A stretch of DNA of 17,216 bases from Deltaproteobacteria bacterium (GTDB lineage Bacteria; Desulfobacterota; Desulfobacteria; Desulfobacterales; Desulfatibacillaceae), in NCBI GenBank assembly GCA_019308705.1, contig JAFDHW010000010.1, positions 1-17,216 on the forward strand, in the 5' to 3' direction. Shown in pieces: positions 7,904 through 16,460 of the stretch. The notes under the pieces were generated by a model. It had not been told where the DNA came from. It saw only the letters and a program-made list of their open reading frames with translations, and did not search any database. A program made the translations under genes and the position numbers. Each line of letters starts with the position of its first letter. Within the stretch, counting starts at the first letter, position 1.

Positions 7904-7930
7904 GCCCCGGGGGCGGTCGGCCCCCGGGGC
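7904..7930 (-). other. GC-rich hairpin just after the giant gene
   Basis: A perfect 11-bp stem of only G and C (7904-7914 with 7920-7930) with a 5-base loop begins 8 bases after the stop codon of the giant ORF. Only three U residues follow on the minus strand, so it may act as a partial terminator or as a 3' mRNA stabiliser between the giant gene and the downstream oxidase genes. Confidence 0.6.
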
Positions 7931-7938
7931 GTTTTGGT

Positions 7939-10900
7939 TTACCGGCGGTTCCGGAGCGCGGCCAGGCCGCAGGCCAAAAAGGCCAGGATGCCGGCCAAGG
8001 CTGCTTTCACGGCGCCGGATGCATCCGGTTTGGCCGTGTGCACAAAGCAGCCGCCGCCGCCCCCGCCGCCCGTGGGTACGGGCTCGGAGCCCTCCACGCC
8101 GAAGGTGGACAGCGAATTCGTCCAGAAGCTGGCCTTGCCCGCCGCATAATCCACGAACACCAGCCGGCTCAAGGGCACGTTCTGGTAGTTGCCCGCGGCC
8201 AGTTCCACCACGTTGGTGGCGTGGCGGATCCGGCTTCTTCCGTTTTTAAAGTTGCCTCGCGGCACGTTGGCAGGGGTGAAGGCCATGGTGATGAGAATCT
8301 TTTGGATGTCCGCGTTGGGCACGGGTTCGCCCGTGGCGAGGTCGATCAACGTCACGTCATACAGCAGGGGCGAGCCGTACAGCTCACTGTAGAGCCCGGC
8401 GTCGGCCGTGCTGTATTCGGTGAGGACGATCTGAATCCCGGTGCAGCGCAACGGGCCGGTGAGGCCGTCCGCGGGCAGGGTGACTGTGAGGGTGCCCGAG
8501 GAGTTGGTGACGGTTGTGGTAGTGAAGTTGGGGCATGTCACCGTGAAGGTTTCCGAACTCACCAGTCCTTTGATGTAGTGGAAGGTCCGGGAGGTGAAGT
8601 ACCCGGTGTTCGCGGTCCGGGCCGGCGTGGTGTCCGCCCGCGCATGCATGGACTGACCCTGGCCCTGCTTCGGCGGGGTGGCGGCCCACTTCCAGGCCGT
8701 TCCGTCAAAGGTAAGCGAGCCGGTCACTTCCTGCCCCGGGCTGGGGTTGGCGCCGTCAAAGGCCGCCGCCTCGCCGGGGGTGCCGTCGAAGGCCGGGGTC
8801 GCGGTGAGGGTGAACATCAGGTCCGCGCCCACTAGCCGGGCGGTTCCCGAAAGAATGGTGATGGGTGTAAGGGTGATGTCGTTGCCCGTGGTGTTAACCG
8901 CGGCCTGCACTACGCCCAGGCCGTCCGCCGCGCTGGTGGCGTAGCCGGGGCGGAAGGCCATGACGGTGAAAGGCCCGGCGGCGTTGATGCTCTGGTCAAA
9001 GGAGAACGCATAGGCGCCGGTGTCCGGGTCCGCAAGGACCGTCACCTGCGCGCCGTTGCCGTCCACGACCCAGGAGCCGTTTGCCGCCTGGGCCTTGACC
9101 GTGGTATGGGCGCCGGCCGGGGACACCGTGCCGCTGATGGCGCCCTTGGTGGTGATGGCCGTCAGGGTGACGTTGACCACCCGGCCCAGGTCGGTGACGG
9201 ACACTTCCACGGGGCTGTAGTCGGGATGCTCCACGATGAACCGGAAGGTGAGCCCGATGTTGACGACCCCCTGGACCACCGCCCGGCCGTTGGTGCCGGT
9301 GGTGGCCGTGAGGGTTGCGTCATACACCGCGGTGACCGTTGCGCCGGAAACCGGGTCGCCGGCCTGGTTCTGCACGCTGAACGTGAGGTTCACCACAGGG
9401 ATCACGCTGAAGGCGCCCGAAGAGGCCGCGTTCAGCCCAAAGGCCGCCAGGTCCAGGTCGTCCACCATGGCCTTCACCCTGAAGGGATCGGGCACGGCGG
9501 TCATGGAGTTTAGGGGATCGAACGCGCTCTGTGCGCTGTCCTTGGAGGTGTACGGGGAAAGCGCCCCGAAGCTTGCCTCGGCCGTGGCCTGGCTGATGGC
9601 GTTGCCGGTTAGGTCCGTGAAGGACCAGGTGAAGGTCTTCACCCCGTCCGGCTGCGCACCCACCAGGGTCATGGCGTAGGGCTGTGCGTTGGAGGTCAGC
9701 GTCACGGTCTGCACCAAGGGCTCGATGAACACCGGTGCCTTGAACATGAACAGGACCGGGTCGAGCCTGGGGGTGTCCGCATCGGCCACGGAGACCGTGT
9801 ATATGCCGGCACCCGAGGCCGCCACCATGTCTTTCCACTTCTGCGCGGTGATGGTGATGCTGTCCGCCATGGAGGCGAAGGTCTCGGTGGTCTGGTCGGG
9901 CTTCTGCACCTGCCAGAGGTAGTTCGCGCCCTGGCCGCCCGTGACGGACAGGTAGGTGGGCTGGATGTAGTCCACCACCGGCCAGGTGGCCGGGTCGTCG
10001 GGATCGTAGTCGGCCGGCATGCCGGAGCCGGTGATGGCCATGTTCAGCGGCGGCAGGATTTCGATTTCCGTCATCATGCCGCCGAAGTCCTCGTCGTTGT
10101 TGGACAGGGCGTAGAGGTTGTGGGCGTAGAGGGGATAGGTCCCCGGCTCGACACCCGTGGTGTCGATGATCACGTCGTAGGCCTCCCCGCCGCCGAGCCG
10201 CACGCTGGTGGTTTCGTAAGAGAGGTCCTTGCCGTCGGGCCCCCGCAACAGCCGGGAGCCTTTGCCCACCACCTTCATGGTCAGGCCCGTCACGCCCAGG
10301 GTGAAGTAGTTCACCGTGGACAACGAGGACAGCCTGAGCAGGATCTTTTCCCCCGCAAAGGCGGTGATCTTGGCGTCGTAGGGCTGGGACTCCTTGATCC
10401 CGGCCCCGTAGGCCGTCAGGTCCACGGATATGGGGTTGGGATCGATGGTGTCCGGGTAGCCCCGGCCGTTCAACATGGGGTACTTGTCCTCCATGGCCGC
10501 GAAGGGAAGCGGCTGGGCGGTCTCGTTGGCGTCGTGGAACGCGGGGTCAAAGGACGCCAGCTGGATGGCCTTTTCGAGGTCGTAGTACGTGGATCCGTCC
10601 CCGTCGTTGTAGGCGTACTTGTATCCCGTGTGGTGGGTGAACCCATTCAAGTCCGTCCCGTCGGGGAGGTTGTTCTGCTTGGGCTCCACGTAGATCTGGC
10701 CCAGCATGCCCATCTGCATGTGCTCCGTGGCCTCCATGTGGCAGTGCCACATGAAGGTCCCCTCCTCCATCACGTTGTAGAAGTAGGTGAGGGTGGAGCC
10801 CATGTTGATGGCGATGGACGCCGAGGGTACGCCGTCGAAGATGGAGGCCGCCTGGGGGAACCCGTGCCAGTGGATGGTGTGGGGGTCCGGCAGGTCCGGC

Positions 10901-13900
10901 CTGATCATCATCCCCACGTTGGTGAGGTTCAGGTACAGTTTCTGCCCCTCCTTCACCCGCAGGGTGGGGGAAGGCCAGGTAGAGCCCAGCATGCCCTTCA
11001 TCATCACCTGGTCCAGGGGCACGCCGGTGAGGTCGGAAAACCCGAAGGTGTAGATGGGCCGGCCGTCGGCCATGGTGGCGAACCCGTCGCCCGCGCCGAT
11101 CTGCAGGCACTTGTGGTCGTTGTCCACGATGCCGTCGCCGTCCGTGTCCACCCCGTCGGTGTCCGGAGGGCACTGGAACCGCAGGTAGGCGCTGGAGGGC
11201 TGGGCCGCGCCGAACACCACCAGGACCACGACCAGGATGCCCGCCGCCAGGGCCGGGGCCCGGCGCAAGGCCAGGGAAAGGCCCGTCATGGCGAACAGGG
11301 CGGCCACAAACAGGCCCATGCCCACGCCGATGTCATGGGACGAGGCGGTGTCCATGAAGCAGCCGCCTCCCGAACCGGTGCCGGCGGGAACCGCCGTGGC
11401 GTCCGGGGGATCCAGGGTGGCCGGGCCCGCGGCGGGAAGCTCGTAGGCTCCCATGTCCGGGGCCGCGCCCACGGGCCTGGGACCCAGGACAAAGTCGTCG
11501 GAAAGGTCGGTGAACGCATCCACCGGCGCCTGGGTTCCCGCGTCCACGGCCGGACCGCCGGAGATCCGGTAGTCGCCGAACAGGTTGCCCGTGTCCGGGT
11601 CCACCAGGGTCAGGGGCCCATAGCGCACCTGGATGAAGTTGCCGCCTTCGTCCAGGGCCGCGGCCACCTTCAGCGCGGTATTGACCTCGGGCTGCAGCAG
11701 GTGGCTGGTCGGCCCGTTGAAATACTCGGCCACAAAGGACGGGTCGCCGGCGACGTTGTTGGCCCCGCCGTAGTTGGCGATGTCCGTGAGCAGGCAGTAG
11801 GACGGGGAAAGCCGGGCTCCCTGCACTCCCAGGACGCCCAGGTCCGCGTACACCGCCGCCGCGCCTCCGTTCAGATCCGGCACCAGGCCGCCGGTGTTCC
11901 CGTTGATGGTGGCGTCGTAGTGGAACTGGCGGTTGTGCCATATGATGTTGTTTTCCAGGCGGGGGTCGGAAAAGGCCGGGGCCGCGAGTCCCTCCTGGGC
12001 GATGATGCTGTTGAGTTCCGGGCTGTTGCCCCGAGAGGCGACGCCCGCAGGCTGGGCGGTGCTCACGTTGGGGTCGGCGAACGCCAGCCCGGCCGTGGCC
12101 GTGGAGTCGTTGTTGGCCACGGTGTTGTGGATCATGTTCACGTAAAGCGCGTCCTGCAGGGACACGCCGCCGCCTGCCAGGGCGGACACGTTGTTTACGA
12201 TCACGTTGTCGAACAGGTTGACCGTGTTGGGGGTGCCGGCCAGGTCGCCCGCGTTCACCCGGACGAGGGCGATGCCGCCGCCGTCGCCGGAACCGGCGCT
12301 ATTGCCCAGGACGAGGTTGCCCTCGATGGTCACGGAACCCGTGCCCATGGAGGGCTGCGCCGGGTCGATGGTGGGCATGCCCACCAGGGCGATGCCGCCG
12401 CCGGAAACCGAGGTCCCCTGGTAGAAGGACTCGTTGAAGACGATGGTGTTGTTTTCGATGCGCCCGTTGTCCGAAAAGCCCACGTGGCCGATTCCCGCGC
12501 CGCTTCTGGCGGAGAAGTTGCCCACGATGTAGTTGTCGGACACCAGGTAGTTGTCCGCGCCCGGGCCGATGGAGATGCCGCCCGGCCCCGCGATGCCGGA
12601 GTTGGTGGCCACCATGTTGTAACGGATGGTCACGTTGTCGTTCTGGGCGTCCACGAACTCGGCGCCGTTTGCCAGGTCTGGGTGGCCGATGCGGATGCCG
12701 CCGCCGAAGAAGCCCTGGTTTCCGGTCACCACGTTGTTGGTGATCTTGAGGTTCTCGCAGTAGCCGTTGGCCACGATGCCGCCGGCTCCGTCTCCGCCGG
12801 AGATGGTGAACCCGTCAATGCGGGCGAAGGCAAAGGGCGAGTCCACGTTGAACACCGTGATGCCCGCGCCTTCCTCGCGGTGCAGCGCCTCGGGCTCTAT
12901 GCCGGTGAAGGTGGTTCCCTGGCCGGGAAGCAGCATGATGTCGCCGTTCTGCAGCAGGGATTCCGCCTTGATGCGCCACCGGGCCAGCTTGTCCGTGGGG
13001 TGCTTGGCCGCGTCGATGGCCGTGGACCCCGGGCCGTAGCCCTGGAGCATCACGTCCTTGTACAGGATCACCATTTCAAAGTAGGTGCCGGGCTCCACCA
13101 GGATGAGGTCGCCCTGGCCGGCGGCGTCGATGGCTTCCTGGATCTTCAAGAACGCCTGGCTGGCGCCCACCCGCAGCACGGAGCCGCTCACCGAGTCCGC
13201 GGTGTGCACGGTCACGCCCACCTTGGTGGCTTTGCCGTTGTCCCCGCGCACCACGCGAAGCTGGCCCGCGCTGCCGTCGGTGGTCACCTGGATGGAGGTG
13301 TTGGTCCAGGAATCTATGGTCTGGGCCACGCCGTTGATGAACACCTGCCCAGTGGTGGCTCCAAAGCCGTAGTCCCGGGTGACGGTGGCGGGCTCCACGC
13401 CGCCGGGGCCGTCATACTTGGGGTTGGGCACGGCTTGGTCGCCCATGGACTGGATCACCAGGGTGGTCTCGCCCGTTGCCAGGTAGGGGCCGCCGCCGGG
13501 GCCGTCCACCCGTTTGATCATGGGTGTGCCGTCGGCAAGCTTGGCGTCCAGCGGGAACTGGCTCGGCCCGGCGAAGGCCGCCACCGGGAGCACCGGGGTG
13601 TCTAAGTAGGTGGTTTTGCCGGGCATGAACTGGAAGGTGTACGAGAACTGGCTGTACTGCCCGTTGTAGTAAGGGTCCTCGATGAACAGCCCGGGGTTGT
13701 TGGGGTCGGGCATCCACCGGTCGTTCATGGTGCAGATGAGCATGTTGGGCGCCATACCCGAGGGGATGGGTGCGTTCACGGTGAACGTGGACGGGATCAT
13801 GGCGTTGTAGTGGCCGTATTCGTCCGTGTACACCCGGGTGATTTCCCGGCCTTTCCAGTCCTTGAAGGACACGGGCAGCCAGGGCGGCGCGTACTTCTCG

Positions 13901-16449
13901 CCAAAGGTCGGGGCGTTGGGGTCGAACTCGTTGGCCGAGTCGTCCAGGATGAAGCCGACTACGTGGCCGGCTACGGGCACCTCGGTGAACAAAAAGAAGT
14001 TCGCCGCGCCGTTGTAGCCGTCGCGCAGCCACACCTGCTTCCGGTCGGGCAGGGGCCTGAGTTCGCCCGCGAACTCGCAGGGAACGCCCGGGAAGAGGGA
14101 AAGCTCCGCGGGAACCACCCGCAGGTCGCCCACGCAGGGCGGGGGAAGCTCCAGCTCGGACAGGACATAGTCCTGCCCGAAGTCCACGTTCTTGTCCTCT
14201 TCCTTCTGGTGTTCGTAGCCCGGGGGCGCGGAGGCCTCCACGATGTAGGTGCCCGAGGGAAGGCTTGTGGTGGGGGTAAGCCCCGAGGACACGCCGCCCG
14301 GGACGTAGGAATCGAAGGCGTACCCGCCGTCGAACACCGCGGGCCGCACCTGGTTGAAGCAGCGCAGGCCGTCGTAGCAGTCCGGGGTGTAGCCGTACAG
14401 CGAGAAGGGGGTGGCCGACTCGGGCACGCAGCCCGTGGGCAGGTTGTCGTCCCAAGAGTCCGTGACCGTCAGCTGGATGGCGTCGCCGGTGTCGAACAGC
14501 CCGTTGCTGTTTCTGTCCACGTCTTCAGGGCCCATGGTGCCCACGGTGGACCAGGCGAAGGGGAAATTGTCCACGTCGGTGAGAACGGCCTGGCCGTCGC
14601 CGTCCACGTCATCCACGACGCCGTCCGGCGCGTCGAAGACGCCGTCGCCGTTCCAGTCGATGTCCTCGGCTCCGGGAAAGTTGCCGCAGGGTTCAAGGTC
14701 GATGTCGCCGTCCGCGTACAGGGCCACCTGCACATGGGGGATGCCGGGCTCCCACTCCTCGGCCGCGGCAAGGCGGGGATCGTTTTCCGCCCGGGTGGTG
14801 GCGTAGTGCACTATGCCGGAGATGCCGCCGTTCTCACCCGGAGCATACCCGGTCTTGCCCCACTGAAGCACGTTGGTCTGGCCCAGGAAGACCTGGAAGC
14901 CCTGGGTGAGGACCGGGCCGGTCTCGGTGCGGTAGGGGAGGCTGGTGCCCGGCTGGATCTGGGGATTGAGCATCCCGCCGTTGGACCAGGGGTCCGCGGG
15001 GTCGATCGGGCCGCCCGCGTCCACCACGGCGGTGACGCCTGTGGCCTTGTAGCGCAGGAAGTCCACTTCCGCCACCAGCCAGTGGAAGTAGGGGAACACC
15101 TCTTCAAAGGGCGCCGTGCCCATGCCGTCGGTGGGCATGAAGTTGTAGATCGTGCCGTCCCGAAGCCTCAGGTTGATGGTTTGGTCGCGCACGCCCGGCT
15201 CGCCGGGGTCGCGGATGCCGTTTTCGTTCAGGTCGTCGAACACCACGTTTTCCATGTGGCCGAACCACTGGAAAACGGGCACCTCCCCCAGGGCCAGGTC
15301 TTGCCCCTCGATAACGGTGATTTGGTGGAAGGCGAAGATGTTCATGAGGTAGGTGTCGAAGAACACCAACTCGTAAGTGCCGGGCGGCACGTTGGAGATG
15401 GTGAACTGGCCCGTGGCCGGGTCGCAGGGGGCTACGTACACGCCCTTGCCGTTGCCCGTGGACAGGTCGTTTAACCCCACCCAGCAGCTGGAAAGGGCTT
15501 CACCGGGCCACATCCGGTGGTCCGGCGGCCGGGACATGTGCATGTTCACCACCTGGCCGGTGACCTGGTTGTTGCCGTTTAGTACCGTGGTGTCTTCCAT
15601 GGGCTTTACAAAGCCGATGAACACGTGCCACCCGGGCGGCCCGAACTCCTGGAAGTAGGGCGGCTCGTTGGCCTTGACCCAGGCGTCGATGGTCCGGGTG
15701 CCCTCGATGGTGGTGGTCTGCTGCCACCCTTCTCCTTCCGGGGGAACCACCTGCACGCCATACTTGGCGGGCGGCAGGTTCTTGATCACCGCCACGCCGT
15801 TTTCGTCCGTGTAGATGTTCATGTCCCCCATCTTGTCGATGGTGCCGTCGGGGTTGTAGGTGGTGCCCAGCATGTTGCCGAAGGCGTCCATCATCACCGC
15901 GCCGCCGCCGACGCCCTTCTTGCCGGCCGCCTCGAACAGCAGGACCTTGAAACCGGCAAGACCCTGCTCCTGGGGCAGGTCCGGGGCGTTGTTGATGGGG
16001 GTGGTGTCCTCGAACACGAACACGGTGATCTGGGCGGTAGGCAGGGGCAATGGGTTCACCGTCACCTCCACCCGCTGCTGGCCGGGTTCCACCTTGGCCC
16101 CGCCCAGGTTGTAGCCGGAGTCCGGCAATACGGACACGAAATAGGGCAAGGCGGGGTCCAGCGCGGGGTTGGAATTGGTTTCATCGCCGGCGGCCACCAC
16201 GGGCATGTAGCTGCGGTGAAAGCCCGTGGAGAGGATCTGGCCCTGCTGGACCCCCGGCTGCGTCTGCCAGGTCTTGTCCTGTTCCACCAGCCACCGGAAA
16301 TTGTTCACGGGCTGTCCGTCGGAGCCCATGACCTGGATGTTCAGGCCCAGGACCGGGGCGGCCGCCAACAGGGACGCCGCCAACGCAAACACCAAAAGCG
16401 GTGCCCACCTGGGCGGTCTGCTTCTTCCGAAATATCGAGCGTTTTTCAC
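7939..16449 (-). CDS. Giant secreted SdrD_B/TIG/beta-helix protein fused to a multicopper oxidase
   Basis: 2836 residues. GTG start at 16449 behind AGGAGGAG, then a signal peptide (1-35). First half: Ig-like/Cna_B-like repeats (about 36-390), SdrD_B-like segment with FDDLNENGIRDPGEPG (about 402-440), Asp-rich calcium-type loops (DWNGDGVFD, DVDGDGQ, about 595-625 and 642), more beta modules (to about 960), TIG/IPT-like domain (about 1024-1085), parallel beta-helix with a PGTY opening and N-N-V/I repeats (about 1090-1510), closing PAVDAGT...DMGAYEL unit (to about 1670), then a GGGCF sorting signal at Cys1697. Second half: signal-like helix (1731-1754), TSP3-like DTDGDG loop (about 1765), cupredoxin with HWHG (His1860, His1862) and WHCH (His1902, Cys1903, His1904), a degenerate second cupredoxin (about 2027-2130), Ig/carboxypeptidase-regulatory-like modules (about 2354-2530), and a final GGGCF anchor (Cys2801). 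It is probably surface-anchored. It heads the five-gene cluster; the internal sorting signal suggests two proteins fused in one frame. Confidence 0.93.
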   Translation of the reverse strand: MKNARYFGRSRPPRWAPLLVFALAASLLAAAPVLGLNIQVMGSDGQPVNNFRWLVEQDKTWQTQPGVQQGQILSTGFHRSYMPVVAAGDETNSNPALDPALPYFVSVLPDSGYNLGGAKVEPGQQRVEVTVNPLPLPTAQITVFVFEDTTPINNAPDLPQEQGLAGFKVLLFEAAGKKGVGGGAVMMDAFGNMLGTTYNPDGTIDKMGDMNIYTDENGVAVIKNLPPAKYGVQVVPPEGEGWQQTTTIEGTRTIDAWVKANEPPYFQEFGPPGWHVFIGFVKPMEDTTVLNGNNQVTGQVVNMHMSRPPDHRMWPGEALSSCWVGLNDLSTGNGKGVYVAPCDPATGQFTISNVPPGTYELVFFDTYLMNIFAFHQITVIEGQDLALGEVPVFQWFGHMENVVFDDLNENGIRDPGEPGVRDQTINLRLRDGTIYNFMPTDGMGTAPFEEVFPYFHWLVAEVDFLRYKATGVTAVVDAGGPIDPADPWSNGGMLNPQIQPGTSLPYRTETGPVLTQGFQVFLGQTNVLQWGKTGYAPGENGGISGIVHYATTRAENDPRLAAAEEWEPGIPHVQVALYADGDIDLEPCGNFPGAEDIDWNGDGVFDAPDGVVDDVDGDGQAVLTDVDNFPFAWSTVGTMGPEDVDRNSNGLFDTGDAIQLTVTDSWDDNLPTGCVPESATPFSLYGYTPDCYDGLRCFNQVRPAVFDGGYAFDSYVPGGVSSGLTPTTSLPSGTYIVEASAPPGYEHQKEEDKNVDFGQDYVLSELELPPPCVGDLRVVPAELSLFPGVPCEFAGELRPLPDRKQVWLRDGYNGAANFFLFTEVPVAGHVVGFILDDSANEFDPNAPTFGEKYAPPWLPVSFKDWKGREITRVYTDEYGHYNAMIPSTFTVNAPIPSGMAPNMLICTMNDRWMPDPNNPGLFIEDPYYNGQYSQFSYTFQFMPGKTTYLDTPVLPVAAFAGPSQFPLDAKLADGTPMIKRVDGPGGGPYLATGETTLVIQSMGDQAVPNPKYDGPGGVEPATVTRDYGFGATTGQVFINGVAQTIDSWTNTSIQVTTDGSAGQLRVVRGDNGKATKVGVTVHTADSVSGSVLRVGASQAFLKIQEAIDAAGQGDLILVEPGTYFEMVILYKDVMLQGYGPGSTAIDAAKHPTDKLARWRIKAESLLQNGDIMLLPGQGTTFTGIEPEALHREEGAGITVFNVDSPFAFARIDGFTISGGDGAGGIVANGYCENLKITNNVVTGNQGFFGGGIRIGHPDLANGAEFVDAQNDNVTIRYNMVATNSGIAGPGGISIGPGADNYLVSDNYIVGNFSARSGAGIGHVGFSDNGRIENNTIVFNESFYQGTSVSGGGIALVGMPTIDPAQPSMGTGSVTIEGNLVLGNSAGSGDGGGIALVRVNAGDLAGTPNTVNLFDNVIVNNVSALAGGGVSLQDALYVNMIHNTVANNDSTATAGLAFADPNVSTAQPAGVASRGNSPELNSIIAQEGLAAPAFSDPRLENNIIWHNRQFHYDATINGNTGGLVPDLNGGAAAVYADLGVLGVQGARLSPSYCLLTDIANYGGANNVAGDPSFVAEYFNGPTSHLLQPEVNTALKVAAALDEGGNFIQVRYGPLTLVDPDTGNLFGDYRISGGPAVDAGTQAPVDAFTDLSDDFVLGPRPVGAAPDMGAYELPAAGPATLDPPDATAVPAGTGSGGGCFMDTASSHDIGVGMGLFVAALFAMTGLSLALRRAPALAAGILVVVLVVFGAAQPSSAYLRFQCPPDTDGVDTDGDGIVDNDHKCLQIGAGDGFATMADGRPIYTFGFSDLTGVPLDQVMMKGMLGSTWPSPTLRVKEGQKLYLNLTNVGMMIRPDLPDPHTIHWHGFPQAASIFDGVPSASIAINMGSTLTYFYNVMEEGTFMWHCHMEATEHMQMGMLGQIYVEPKQNNLPDGTDLNGFTHHTGYKYAYNDGDGSTYYDLEKAIQLASFDPAFHDANETAQPLPFAAMEDKYPMLNGRGYPDTIDPNPISVDLTAYGAGIKESQPYDAKITAFAGEKILLRLSSLSTVNYFTLGVTGLTMKVVGKGSRLLRGPDGKDLSYETTSVRLGGGEAYDVIIDTTGVEPGTYPLYAHNLYALSNNDEDFGGMMTEIEILPPLNMAITGSGMPADYDPDDPATWPVVDYIQPTYLSVTGGQGANYLWQVQKPDQTTETFASMADSITITAQKWKDMVAASGAGIYTVSVADADTPRLDPVLFMFKAPVFIEPLVQTVTLTSNAQPYAMTLVGAQPDGVKTFTWSFTDLTGNAISQATAEASFGALSPYTSKDSAQSAFDPLNSMTAVPDPFRVKAMVDDLDLAAFGLNAASSGAFSVIPVVNLTFSVQNQAGDPVSGATVTAVYDATLTATTGTNGRAVVQGVVNIGLTFRFIVEHPDYSPVEVSVTDLGRVVNVTLTAITTKGAISGTVSPAGAHTTVKAQAANGSWVVDGNGAQVTVLADPDTGAYAFSFDQSINAAGPFTVMAFRPGYATSAADGLGVVQAAVNTTGNDITLTPITILSGTARLVGADLMFTLTATPAFDGTPGEAAAFDGANPSPGQEVTGSLTFDGTAWKWAATPPKQGQGQSMHARADTTPARTANTGYFTSRTFHYIKGLVSSETFTVTCPNFTTTTVTNSSGTLTVTLPADGLTGPLRCTGIQIVLTEYSTADAGLYSELYGSPLLYDVTLIDLATGEPVPNADIQKILITMAFTPANVPRGNFKNGRSRIRHATNVVELAAGNYQNVPLSRLVFVDYAAGKASFWTNSLSTFGVEGSEPVPTGGGGGGGCFVHTAKPDASGAVKAALAGILAFLACGLAALRNRR
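7942..8070 (-). other. C-terminal Gly7-Cys-Phe anchor signal with membrane helix and Arg tail
   Basis: Encodes residues 2794-2836 of the giant protein: seven Gly, Cys2801, FVHTA, a hydrophobic helix (about 2813-2831) and an RNRR end. The layout (short motif, one helix, basic tail) is that of CTERM-type protein-sorting signals. Which sorting enzyme reads it is not shown; no exosortase- or rhombosortase-like gene is in the window. Confidence 0.7.
11188..11376 (-). other. Internal sorting signal joined to an internal signal-peptide-like helix
   Basis: Encodes residues 1692-1754 of the giant protein. Gly-rich Cys1697-Phe, helix GMGLFVAALFAMTGLSLAL (about 1710-1728) and Arg1729-Arg1730 repeat the C-terminal anchor closely: 34 residues from Cys to the last Arg here, 36 at the true end. 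Straight after it comes a second helix (1733-1749) ending QPSSA, a plausible signal peptidase site. Met1721 would give a complete signal peptide, but no Shine-Dalgarno precedes it. This is the junction of two former or processed proteins. Confidence 0.8.
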
Positions 16450-16452
16450 GGG

Positions 16453-16460
16453 CTCCTCCT
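16453..16460 (-). promoter_or_regulatory. Ribosome-binding site that fixes the GTG start of the giant gene
   Basis: AGGAGGAG lies just upstream of the GTG at 16449 and, with the signal peptide that follows, decides this non-ATG start. It overlaps the stop codon of the upstream leader frame. Confidence 0.8.

Noticed and set aside
11287..11289. Internal translation start at Met1721 making the oxidase half a separate product
   Set aside because: It is in frame and would give a good signal peptide, but the preceding 20 bases contain no Shine-Dalgarno-like sequence; kept only as an alternative within the fusion finding.
12000..13200. Regular AAC/GTG/GGC-rich pattern resembling DNA tandem repeats
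   Set aside because: The periodicity is in the protein (N-N-V/I and GGGI turns of a beta-helix); no exact DNA repeat units or CRISPR-like spacers are present.
10120..13605. A 1161-codon open frame on the plus strand opposite the giant gene
   Set aside because: It is exactly antisense to well-supported domains of the giant protein, its translation is Gly/Val/His/Arg-rich without any domain, and long antisense frames are expected at this GC content.
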